From JASHPR01 sp963842355 (lineage in GTDB: Bacteria; Actinomycetota; Actinomycetes; Streptosporangiales; Streptosporangiaceae), in assembly GCA_963842355.1 (NCBI GenBank), contig CAWJGC010000008.1:186001-250000 (forward strand): a stretch of DNA of 64,000 bases. Direction: 5' to 3'. Numbering within the stretch: position 1 is the stretch's first letter; the number at the start of each line of letters is the position of its first letter. A program made the translations under genes and the position numbers. Under the pieces are notes generated by a model. That model saw only the letters and a list, made by a program, of their open reading frames with translations. It was not told the origin of the DNA and did no database searches. Shown here in pieces: positions 54,774 to 62,897 of this stretch.

Positions 54774-55943
54774 ATGCCGCGGATGCGTGCTGTGCCGGTC
54801 GTGCTGACCGCCAGCGGGCGGAAGACGCTGAAGAAACGCGTGTATGGCCGCACGACGCCGTTTCGGGACCGGTTCCGCGCGAGGATTGTGCTGCTGGCGT
54901 CGCGGGGCTGGCCGAATGCCAGGATCGCCCGGGAGCTGGGTACCACCGAGGATATGGCGCGGCTGTGGCGGCGCCGGTTTGCTGAGGATGGGCTGCCGGG
55001 GCTTTCGGACCGGCCGCGCAGCGGCCGGCCGCGTCAGATTACCGCGCTGGAGCGGGCGCAGATTTGCGCGCTGGCGTGTCAGCTGCCGGCCCAGACGGGG
55101 GTGCCGCTGGCCCGCTGGACCGGCCCTGAGCTGCGTACGGAGTTGCTGGAGCGGGGCCTGGTGCACGCAGTGTCGGTGTCGTCGGTGCTGCGGATTCTGG
55201 CGGAGAATCCGGTAAAGCCGTGGCAGCACCAGTCGTGGATCTTTATGCGGGATCCTGATTTCGCCGCGAAGGCCCGGGTCGTTCTCGATTTGTACGAGGG
55301 CTGGTATCAGGGGGAGCCGCTGGGCCCCGATGATCGCGTCGTGTCGGTCGATGCGAAACCGTCGATCCAGGCGCGGGCCCGCTGCCACCCCAGTACGCCA
55401 GCGCGGCCGGGTAAGCCGGCGAAGGTCGAGCATGAATACCAGCGGGCAGGCGCGCTGGCGCTTCTGGCCGGCAAGGACATCCACTCCGGCGAGGTCACCG
55501 CGACGTGCCCGCCCACGACCGGGATCGCGCCGTTCATGGCGCTGATGGACATCTACATGGCACAGGATCGCTACCAGAAGGCCCGGCGGGTGTTCGTAAT
55601 CGTCGATAACGGCTCCGACCACCGCGGGAAGAAAGCGATCAAGCGGCTGAACGACAAGTACGCCAACTGCATCATGATCCACACGCCGCTGCACGCGTCC
55701 TGGCTGAACCAGATCGAGATTTTCTTCTCGATCATCCAGAAGAAGGTCATATCGCCTAACAACTTCGCGAACCTGGCCGAGCTGGCGTCCACGCTGCTGG
55801 CCTTCGTCAAGCGGTACAACAAGACCGCCAAGCCGTTCAACTGGAAATTCACCAGCACCGACCTCACCCGGATGCTGAGGCGGATCGAGACCGAGACGCC
55901 CGCCCCGGCAGCCGAGCCGGCTACCACGCTACTGGCGGCCTGA
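54774..55943 (+). CDS. IS630 family transposase
   Basis: 389 aa. N-terminal helix-turn-helix (ARIARELGTTEDMARLWRRRF) and a second winged segment, then the catalytic domain with the DDE triad D193 (VSVDAKPSIQA), D278 (VIVDNGSDHRG) and E315 (SWLNQIEIFF). All three are intact and the ORF is full length, so the element may still be active. The stop lies directly before the right inverted repeat. GTG 54771 immediately upstream is an alternative start. Confidence 0.95.
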   Translation: MPRMRAVPVVLTASGRKTLKKRVYGRTTPFRDRFRARIVLLASRGWPNARIARELGTTEDMARLWRRRFAEDGLPGLSDRPRSGRPRQITALERAQICALACQLPAQTGVPLARWTGPELRTELLERGLVHAVSVSSVLRILAENPVKPWQHQSWIFMRDPDFAAKARVVLDLYEGWYQGEPLGPDDRVVSVDAKPSIQARARCHPSTPARPGKPAKVEHEYQRAGALALLAGKDIHSGEVTATCPPTTGIAPFMALMDIYMAQDRYQKARRVFVIVDNGSDHRGKKAIKRLNDKYANCIMIHTPLHASWLNQIEIFFSIIQKKVISPNNFANLAELASTLLAFVKRYNKTAKPFNWKFTSTDLTRMLRRIETETPAPAAEPATTLLAA

Positions 55944-55974
55944 CAACCCCCCAGTTACTTACGGGGCCAGCCAC
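55944..55974 (-). repeat. IS630 right terminal inverted repeat
   Basis: 31 bases, exact complement of the left repeat, followed by TA. The kinase gene's stop codon (55974-55976) straddles this junction. Confidence 0.92.
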
Positions 55975-57182
55975 TAAGCGAGCCAGCCCCGCTTGGCCCT
56001 CTCGCCCTCGTCCTGACCGGCGGCGCCGGGTTGCGCCGACGGGCTGAGGGGCAGCACGAGGCGCACCGTGGTGCCCCGGCCCGCGGCGCTGCTCAGCTCC
56101 AGGCTTCCGCCCAGCAGCTCGGCGCGCTCCCGCATGCCCGTCAGGCCGAAGCCGGTGGGACCAGCGGCCAGGCCGTCCCGGTGCTGCGCCGCAGCGGTCA
56201 TGCCTCGGCCATCGTCGCGCACCTCGAGCAGGACCCGCTCCTCCTGCACCGACATGCGCATCCGCACGGTTTTCGCCTGCGCGTGCTTGGCCACGTTCTG
56301 CAGCGCCTCCTGAGCTGTGCGGTACACGGCGGTCTCGACGTGCTCGGCGATCCGGCAGCTGGCGGCGTCTACCTGGACGTCAAGCTGCGGGAACGAATGA
56401 CCAAGGCTCTCCAGGCTGGCGGCCAGACCCAGGTCATCGAGCACCGGCGGGCGTAGCCCGGCTATGGCCATCCGGGTCTCGTCCAGCGCCGCCGCGGCGA
56501 GATCCTGAGCCCGGGCCACCTGCTCTGCGGCCACTTCCGGCTCGCTCGCGATCGCGTCGGCCGCCGCGGAGAGATGGAAGAAAAGGCTCACGATGCGCTG
56601 GCTGATGCCGTCGTGGATCTCGCCGGCGAGGCGCCGGCTCTCATGTTCCTGCCACTGCATGGTCTGCTCAGCGAAGCGCTCCAGCGCCTCCTCGCGGTCA
56701 GCAAGCCTGCGGTGCAGCCTGGCGTTCTCGATCGCGCTGGCGACCAGGCCCGCTACCGAGCCCAGCAGGTCTACGTCCGCGTCGGTGAATTCCCGCCGAC
56801 TCCTGGTGTGCACGTTCAGGACGCCCACCAGGTGGCCGAGTGGGGTCACCACTGGCACCGACACCATCGAGGCGAAATCCTCGCCGCGCAATGCCGGGAT
56901 GTAGCGGTATCGGGGATCAGCGGTCTTGTCATCCACGATCACCGCTGGCTTGCCGTGCACAGCCACCCAGCCCGACACCCCCTCGCCCAGCGCCAGCTCG
57001 ATCTTCCCGACCAGTGAGTCGAAGGGCGGGGTGGCGCCGCGCAGTTGGAGCCGCGCGCCGCGCTCGTCGAGCAGGTGCACGAAGCAAACGTCGGTGCCGG
57101 TGGTCTCGGTGACCAAGGCGGTGACGCCCTGCAGAATCCGGTCCAGGTCCAGCCCGGCCGAGATGGTCTCGATCACCCGCAT
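55974..57182 (-). CDS. GAF-domain sensor histidine kinase, NarL-partner type
   Basis: 402 aa, soluble. GAF domain at residues ~10-155 (LALGEGVSGWVAVHGKPAVIV, ADVDLLGSVAGLVASAIENARL), HisKA_3 with phospho-acceptor His in RLAGEIHDGISQRIVSLFFHLS, and an ATPase domain with EALQNVAKHAQAK and DDGRGM. The single GAF has no obvious heme or Fe-S signature. Reading upstream of ATG 57182 remains open and protein-like, so the true start may be a few codons earlier. It follows the LuxR-type regulator and phosphoribulokinase on the same strand. Confidence 0.92.
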   Translation of the reverse strand: MRVIETISAGLDLDRILQGVTALVTETTGTDVCFVHLLDERGARLQLRGATPPFDSLVGKIELALGEGVSGWVAVHGKPAVIVDDKTADPRYRYIPALRGEDFASMVSVPVVTPLGHLVGVLNVHTRSRREFTDADVDLLGSVAGLVASAIENARLHRRLADREEALERFAEQTMQWQEHESRRLAGEIHDGISQRIVSLFFHLSAAADAIASEPEVAAEQVARAQDLAAAALDETRMAIAGLRPPVLDDLGLAASLESLGHSFPQLDVQVDAASCRIAEHVETAVYRTAQEALQNVAKHAQAKTVRMRMSVQEERVLLEVRDDGRGMTAAAQHRDGLAAGPTGFGLTGMRERAELLGGSLELSSAAGRGTTVRLVLPLSPSAQPGAAGQDEGERAKRGWLA

Positions 57183-57232
57183 CAGTAGCTGCGCATCACG
57201 CTGCGGGCCCGGCCCGGCTGGTCGCTGCCCGC

Positions 57233-57901
57233 TCAGTGGAAGACTCCCTCGCGCAGGGCAACCGCCACCGCGGCGGCCCGGTCGGAAACGTCGAGCTTCC
57301 GGTAGATGCCGCGGGAGTGGGTCTTCACTGTCTCCTCGCTGACCACCAGTTTCGCCGCGATGGCGCGGTTGCTCAGCCCGGCTACGAGCAGCGAGAGCAC
57401 CTCGCTTTCGCGCTGCGTCAGGCCGAGGTGCGCCCCCGGCCAGAACTCCCCGGTGCGCAGCCGGGCGGCCGACAGAGCGACCCGGCCGGCCAGCGCTGGA
57501 TCGATCAGCACCTCGCCTTCGCAGATGCGGCCGAGGTGATCGACCAGCTCGGCGCCGCGGATGCGCTTCAGCAGGAATCCGGCGGCGCCGACGCGGAGCG
57601 CCTGGTAGAGGTACTGCTCGTCGTCATACACGGTGAGGAAGACGACCTTGCATCCCGGCACCCGACGCAGGATCTCCGTGCACAGATCCAGGCCGCTGGT
57701 ACCGCGCAGCCGCACGTCCAGCAGGACCGCATCCGGCTCAAGCTCCGAGATCAGCTGCGCGGCCCCCCGTGAGTCACTTGACTCGCCGACGATCTGGACC
57801 TGCTCCCGGTAGGGGCGCAGCATCGCCCGCAGGCCGTCGAGCACCATCTGGTGGTCGTCGACGGTCACCAGGCGCAGCGGCCGATGCTCCGGACCGTCCA
57901 T
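57233..57901 (-). CDS. LuxR/NarL family response regulator
   Basis: 222 aa from ATG 57901. Receiver domain with acidic pocket LVTVDDHQMV, phospho-acceptor Asp in AVLLDVRLRGTSG and the conserved Lys in GFLLKRIRG. LuxR HTH at the C-terminus (LTQRESEVLSLLVAGLSNRAIAAKL, SEETVKTHSRGIYRKL). It is 50 bases upstream of the kinase and 80 bases downstream of phosphoribulokinase, so the pair may sense redox or carbon status for the Calvin locus. That link is inferred. Confidence 0.94.
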   Translation of the reverse strand: MDGPEHRPLRLVTVDDHQMVLDGLRAMLRPYREQVQIVGESSDSRGAAQLISELEPDAVLLDVRLRGTSGLDLCTEILRRVPGCKVVFLTVYDDEQYLYQALRVGAAGFLLKRIRGAELVDHLGRICEGEVLIDPALAGRVALSAARLRTGEFWPGAHLGLTQRESEVLSLLVAGLSNRAIAAKLVVSEETVKTHSRGIYRKLDVSDRAAAVAVALREGVFH

Positions 57902-57981
57902 GTCAGCACCGTACCGACTGGCCCCCTGGACGAGCCAGGTCACCTCGGCTGGGTCCGGACGGCGAGGTCATGGGGGGCCGG

Positions 57982-58931
57982 TCATGCCAGCGCCTCGAAC
58001 AAGTGCCAGACCAGGAGCAGCTGGGCGATCGCCAGCGGCTCGCTGCGGCTGCCGTCAGCGAGCACCCCCAGTGTCTCCGGCATCGGGGTGCCGTGGTCTC
58101 CCGAGAGCTGCTCCCAGACTGCCTTCTCCACGATCTGCGCGTCCTCGCGGGGCGCGTAGCCGTGAATGTGCAGCGCGTCTACGGGGCGCCCTTCGCCGTC
58201 CCTGATGAGCTTCAAGTGGACGGTGCGACGGTCGTCGTCGGTCAGCACGTCGGACAGATCGGGATGCAGGATGGTGGGCCGCAGCAGGAGCTCCGCGGAC
58301 AGTGGCGTGCCGGGCGCGCTGGCCATGCCGTCGATGGGCGCGAACCGTACGCAGATGTCGGCCCACTGCCGCTGCGGCCGGATGTAGGCGGCCGATTCGG
58401 GCTCACGGCGTTCGAGCTCGGCCAGCACCTGTTCGGGCGAGTAGCCCCGCTCGGAGCAGTCGCGCTTCAGCTTCCACTCGCGCCGGATCTGCTCCGGCGG
58501 GTCGAGGTAGACGGTGACGTCGAAACATGCCCGCGCCAGCTTGGTGTGCAGCGGTAGCAGACCCTCCACGATCACGAACTCACCGGGCTCGACCAGGACC
58601 GGCCGGGTGCAGCCAGGCCGGTCGAGTGGTCGTAGACAGGCTTGAGTACCGGCCTGCCGAGCGCCAGCAACTGCAGATGCTGCTCCATGATTTCGATGTA
58701 GTTGCAGTCCGGGTTGAGCACGGTGAACGGGACGTCGCGACGCTCCGCCCTGTCGTAGCGGTGATAATCATCAACGCAAATTGCCGTAGCGCGGTCCGGT
58801 CCCAGTGCGGCAGCGATCCCGCGGGTGAGCGTGGTCTTGCCCGCCGCACTGTCGCCGGCGATGGCGAGCATCACCGGCCGCTGCGCCTGGCCCGGCTCGC
58901 TGCGCCGCAGCCGGAAGAGCTTGTGCGGCAC
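57982..58931 (-). pseudogene. prk: Phosphoribulokinase, frameshifted
   Basis: ATP-dependent phosphorylation of ribulose-5-phosphate, the step feeding Rubisco. The first frame reads LAIAGDSAAGKTTLTRG (P-loop 26-34), CVDDYHRYDRAERRD, LNPDCNYIEIMEQHL and PVYDHSTG. The second resumes TRPVLVEPGEFVIVEGLLPL and runs to LAIAQLLLVWHLFEALA. The break lies at ~58605-58622 and one missing base explains it (950 bases in all). GTG 58931 follows AAGGAG. Corrected length ~316 aa, normal for the short PRK class. Same strand as the two-component genes. Confidence 0.9.
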
Positions 58932-59109
58932 TGCAGTCTCCTTACCACGCCCGGCATGTCCGGCATGTCCCAGCGGCCTCGATGCCACGGCTTAGAGCAA
59001 CAGTACGTCGCCCCCGGCAAGCCTGCCTCCCCCCGCGCGGGTGAAGTGACGGGTGACGTGCGCCACCTGCCACGCCCGCCACGCGGCGGCGAGGCCGTCG
59101 GGAGCCTGC

Positions 59110-60858
59110 CTAGTCCCTGGCCGCGCGGTTCAGCGCGCTGATCACGCCGCGCAGCGACGCGTCCACGATCGACTCGCTGATGCCGACGCCCCACAGCACC
59201 CGGTCCCCTACCTCGATCTCCAGGTAGGCGGCGGCCTCGGCATCGCGCCCGGCGGTGAGAGCGTGCTCGGAGTAGTCGAGCACGCGCACTGTGTTCCCGG
59301 CCGGGCTGCCGCCCTCGCCCGGGCCGAGGTCGGCGCCGGACAGGGCGTCGCAGAACGCGGCGATCGGGCCGTTGCCCGTGCCGGTCAGGACGTGCTCCTG
59401 GCCGAAGGCACGCACGGTCGCGGCGATCCGCTCCACGCCCTCCTCGCTCGTCGACCCGAACTTGACCAGCTCGAACGCCCCGGGCTCGAGGTACTCGCCG
59501 GCGAAGATCTGCCACATCTGCGCGGCGTCCACCTCGCCGCCCTCGTCGTCGGTGTGGCGCTGGATGACGTGGCTGAACTCGATCTGCAGGCGGCGCGGCA
59601 GGTCGAGATGATGGTCGGCCTTCATGATGTAGGCGACGCCGCCCTTGCCCGACTGCGAGTTGACCCGGATCACGGCCTCGTAGGACCGGCCGACGTCCTT
59701 GGGGTCGATCGGCAGGTACGGCATGGCCCACGGCAGCTCGCCGACCGGCCTGCCCTGCTCGGCCGCCAGCCGGTCGAGGTCATCGAAGCCCTTCTTGATC
59801 GCGTCCTGGTGCGACCCGGAGAACGACGTGTAGACGAGGTCCCCTGCGTACGGGTGGCGCTCGTGCACGTCGATGCGCGTGCAGTACTCGGCGGTGCGCC
59901 GGATCTCGTCGATGTCGCTGAAGTCGATCATCGGGTCGATGCCCTGGCTGTAGAGATTCAGCCCGAGCGTCACCAGGTCGACGTTGCCGGACCGCTCGCC
60001 GTTGCCGAACAGGCAGCCCTCGATGCGCTGCGCGCCGGCCAGCACCGCCAGTTCCGCGTCCGCGGTCGCGGTGCCGCGGTCGTTGTGAGTGTGCACCGAC
60101 AGGGCTATGTGCTCGCGCCGGGACAGGTGCCTGCTCATCCACTCGATCTGGTCGGCGTAGACGTTCGGGGTGGACCGCTCGACCGTGCAGGGCAGGTTGA
60201 GCACGATCTCCCGGCCCGGGCCGGGCTGCCAGACGTCCATCACCGCTTCGCAGATATCCAGCGAGAAGTCGAGCTCGGTGTCCATGAAGATCTCGGGCGA
60301 GTACTCGTAGCCGAAGTCGGTGCCCGGCAGGTAGCTCTCGGCGAACTTCAGCACCGCGCGGGTGCCCTCGACCGCGACCGCCCGGCACTCCGCGCGCCCG
60401 TCGCCCTCCCAGCCGAACACGACGCGGCGGAAGATCGGCGCCGCGGCGTTGTACAGGTGCACGGTCGCCTGGCGCGCGCCGACCAGGGACTGAACCGTAC
60501 GCTCGATAAGCTCCTCGCGGGCCTGGGTCAGCACCGAGATGCGGACGTCGTCGGGGACCGAGCCGCTCTCGATCAGGCTGCGGATGAAGTCGAAGTCGGT
60601 CTGGCTGGCCGCGGGGAAACCGACCTCGATCTCCTGGTAGCCCATGCGGACCAGCAGGTCGAACATGGCCCGCTTGCGCGGGGCGTTCATCGGGTCGATC
60701 AGGGCCTGGTTGCCGTCGCGCAGGTCGGTCGACAGCCATCGCGGTGCGGCCGTGATCGAGCGGGACGGCCACTGCCGGTCCGGCAGGTCAACGGGCGGGA
60801 ACGGGCGGTAGCGATGGCACGGCATGCCGGACGGACGCTGGACGTTGGGGGTGCTCAT
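59110..60858 (-). CDS. leuA: 2-isopropylmalate synthase LeuA
   Basis: 582 aa. First committed step of leucine synthesis, acetyl-CoA plus 2-oxoisovalerate. TIM-barrel domain with LRDGNQALIDPM and the metal site HTHNDRGT; subdomains and a C-terminal regulatory domain (GNTVRVLDYSEHALTAG, EIEVGDRVLWGVGISES) for leucine feedback. Class II-type length as in Mycobacterium. The preceding leader encodes a Leu-rich peptide, so it is also regulated by attenuation. GGAG lies upstream of ATG 60858. Confidence 0.96.
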   Translation of the reverse strand: MSTPNVQRPSGMPCHRYRPFPPVDLPDRQWPSRSITAAPRWLSTDLRDGNQALIDPMNAPRKRAMFDLLVRMGYQEIEVGFPAASQTDFDFIRSLIESGSVPDDVRISVLTQAREELIERTVQSLVGARQATVHLYNAAAPIFRRVVFGWEGDGRAECRAVAVEGTRAVLKFAESYLPGTDFGYEYSPEIFMDTELDFSLDICEAVMDVWQPGPGREIVLNLPCTVERSTPNVYADQIEWMSRHLSRREHIALSVHTHNDRGTATADAELAVLAGAQRIEGCLFGNGERSGNVDLVTLGLNLYSQGIDPMIDFSDIDEIRRTAEYCTRIDVHERHPYAGDLVYTSFSGSHQDAIKKGFDDLDRLAAEQGRPVGELPWAMPYLPIDPKDVGRSYEAVIRVNSQSGKGGVAYIMKADHHLDLPRRLQIEFSHVIQRHTDDEGGEVDAAQMWQIFAGEYLEPGAFELVKFGSTSEEGVERIAATVRAFGQEHVLTGTGNGPIAAFCDALSGADLGPGEGGSPAGNTVRVLDYSEHALTAGRDAEAAAYLEIEVGDRVLWGVGISESIVDASLRGVISALNRAARD

Positions 60859-60897
60859 GACGATGCTGCTCCTGGACGGTGGTGACCGGATGGGAAA

Positions 60898-60963
60898 TCG
60901 GCCGGCGCAGCGCTGCGACCCGCGACGAGGGGCCGACCGGTTGACTACCGGGCCTCGCCGCGG
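60898..60963 (-). promoter_or_regulatory. leuA attenuator with alternative hairpins
   Basis: An 11-bp stem (60953-60963 with 60920-60930, one G-T pair) starts inside the leader-peptide codons. A competing stem pairs GGCCGA/TCGGCC at 60931-60936 and 60898-60903, followed by TTTCCC in the transcript. The two cannot form at once in a normal fold, as expected of ribosome-controlled attenuation. Confidence 0.6.
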
Positions 60964-60989
60964 CCGCGAAGGAGGAGCAGGCGCATCAT
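60945..60989 (-). CDS. leuL: leuA leader peptide (14 aa)
   Basis: MMRLLLLRGRGEAR followed by TAG: four consecutive leucine codons (ctg ctc ctc ctt) just after the start, 87 bases upstream of leuA. Stalling there when charged tRNA-Leu is scarce would change folding of the downstream hairpins. A TAGCAT at 60999-61004 could be the -10, making the leader nearly leaderless. Same design as leuA leaders of streptomycetes and mycobacteria. Confidence 0.82.
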   Translation of the reverse strand: MMRLLLLRGRGEAR

Positions 60990-61058
60990 GACGAGATCAT
61001 GCTAGCCGACCGCGTCGCCGACCGCGACCCGACCCCGGGAGGCGGGCGCGGGCCGGGT

Positions 61059-62897
61059 TCAGCGGTAGGAGCGCGCCTGCATCTCGTAGAGCTCGGCGTA
61101 GAGGCCGGCGGCCCGGACCAGGGACGCATGATCGCCGCTCTCCGCGACCCGGCCCTGGTCGAGGACCACGATCAGGTCGGCCATCCGTACCGTGGAGAAC
61201 CGGTGCGACACCAGGAGCGTGATCGCCCCGGTCCGGCTCGCCAGCGCACGCGCGGCCAGGTAGCGCTCGAAGAGCGCCGCCTCGGTAATCGCGTCCAGGC
61301 CGGCGGTGGGCTCGTCCAGGATGAGCAGCAGCGGCGCGGCGCGCATCATGCCGCGGGCGAGCGCGAGCCGCTGCCACTGCCCGCCCGACAGCTCCTGGCC
61401 CCCGGTAAAGGACCGGCCCAGGCGGGTGGCCAGGCCGTCGGGCAGGGCCGCCACGCAGTCGGTGGCGTCGGCCCGGTGCAGCGCCTGGCCGAGCGCGGGA
61501 ACCTGGTCGAGGCGCGGCAGGTCCCCGATCCCGACCGTCTGGCCGGCCCGCAGTTCGAAGCGTACGAAATCCTGGAAAGCGGCGGCGGTCCGCTCGCGCC
61601 ACGCGGCCAGTTCGATGTCGGCGAGTGGCACCCCGTCGAGCAGCACCTGGCCGGCGGTGGGCTGGTACATGCCGGTGAGCAGCTTTACCAGGGTGGTCTT
61701 GCCCGCGCCGTTCTCGCCCACCAGGGCGACAGCCGAGCCGGCGGGCAGGTCGAGGTCTATCCGGTCCAGCACCGCGGCCCCGTCGGGCGGGTAGCCGAAG
61801 CTGACCTCTTGCAGGGTGATGCCGCGGCCCAGCGTGTCCGGAGCCGCGGCCGCGGGGCGGGCGGGGCCCGCCGCCCGCCCGGCGTGATGGCCCGGCCGGG
61901 AGCGGTCGGCGGCGGCGTAGTCTTCCAGCCACAGCAGCCGCCGGGCCGTCCGCGACGTGGTGAGGAGCTGGCCGATGGTGGCCGCGGCCTGGCCTACCTG
62001 GAACTGGGCCCGCTGGATCAGCGTCACGGCCAGGACGACCTGGCCGACACTGGCGCTGCCGTGCGCGGCGCGTACCGCGACCACCGCGATGCCGGCCACG
62101 AATCCGGCCGCGAAGACGAGCCAGCCGACGGCGCCGGCGACGCCGCCGAGCACCGCGGCCCGCCTCGTGCCGGCGTTCACCCGTCGCGCGAGCGAGGCGT
62201 GCCGGCCGCGGAGCGGGCCCGCGGCCCCGAAGACGCGCAGTTCCTTGGCCGGTCCCGCGGAGGTGGCCAGCGCGAACAACTCATCGGCGAGCCGCCGGTC
62301 GGCCGCCAGGCGTTCGTCGGTGCGCTGCCGCAGCCAGACCGAGAGCCGCTCGCCTGCCACGGGCGCGATCGCGCACAGCGGCAGCACGGCGAGCGGCGGG
62401 AAGATCACGGCGAGGATCACCACGATGCCGCCGGTGCGCACCAGAATCTGGATGACCAGCAGCATCTGGCGCGGGCCGTTCGCCAGCAGCCGGAGGTTCT
62501 GCTCCAGCAGGTCGAGCTCGGTCAGGTATCCCGGCCGCTCAAGATGATCAACGCCGCCGACCGCGTTGATCTGCTCGGCGACGCGCACCGACAGGTAGAG
62601 CCCGACCCAGTCGGACAGCACGCTGCCGGCGGTGCCCGCGAGCATCGCCAGCGCCCAGGCCACGGTGAAGAGCACGACCACGCCGGCCACGCCGAGCGCC
62701 AGCCGGCCCGGCTGGTGCCGCAGCGCGGCGTCGATGGTCAGCGCGAAACCCACCGGGTACAGCACCGAGCAGACGGCCGCGGCGACCAGGACGGCGGCGG
62801 TGTACGCGGCCCAGCCCGGCGCCGCCCGCCAGCCCCAGCTGATGATCGAGCCCCAGACCCGCCGCCGGGTCGGTTCCCGGCCCTCGGCCGGCGTCAC
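61059..62897 (-). CDS. ABC transporter, fused permease and ATPase (second of a pair)
   Basis: 612 aa. Transmembrane domain (~residues 20-320, six helices) then NBD with ENGAGKTT, FQDFVRFELRAGQ, signature LSGGQWQR, LILDEPTAGLDAITE and SHRFSTVRMADLI. GTG 62897 overlaps the stop of the upstream ABC gene by four bases. The two half-transporters probably form a heterodimer. The LSGGQWQR signature and layout resemble exporters linked to peptide natural products, but no biosynthetic gene is in view. Confidence 0.9.
   Translation of the reverse strand: MTPAEGREPTRRRVWGSIISWGWRAAPGWAAYTAAVLVAAAVCSVLYPVGFALTIDAALRHQPGRLALGVAGVVVLFTVAWALAMLAGTAGSVLSDWVGLYLSVRVAEQINAVGGVDHLERPGYLTELDLLEQNLRLLANGPRQMLLVIQILVRTGGIVVILAVIFPPLAVLPLCAIAPVAGERLSVWLRQRTDERLAADRRLADELFALATSAGPAKELRVFGAAGPLRGRHASLARRVNAGTRRAAVLGGVAGAVGWLVFAAGFVAGIAVVAVRAAHGSASVGQVVLAVTLIQRAQFQVGQAAATIGQLLTTSRTARRLLWLEDYAAADRSRPGHHAGRAAGPARPAAAAPDTLGRGITLQEVSFGYPPDGAAVLDRIDLDLPAGSAVALVGENGAGKTTLVKLLTGMYQPTAGQVLLDGVPLADIELAAWRERTAAAFQDFVRFELRAGQTVGIGDLPRLDQVPALGQALHRADATDCVAALPDGLATRLGRSFTGGQELSGGQWQRLALARGMMRAAPLLLILDEPTAGLDAITEAALFERYLAARALASRTGAITLLVSHRFSTVRMADLIVVLDQGRVAESGDHASLVRAAGLYAELYEMQARSYR

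Larger units (their letters stand above)
54302..55974 (+). mobile_element. IS630-family insertion sequence with passenger gene
   Basis: About 1.67 kb. Terminal inverted repeats of 31 bp are perfect (54303-54333 and 55944-55974), and TA flanks both ends (54300-54301 and 55975-55976), the target duplication expected for IS630/Tc1 elements. It carries a complete DDE transposase and an oppositely oriented 108-aa ORF. It inserted between the convergent ends of cbbX and a histidine kinase gene, inside what would have been an 8-bp hairpin (GGCTGGCT/AGCCAGCC). Confidence 0.92.
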
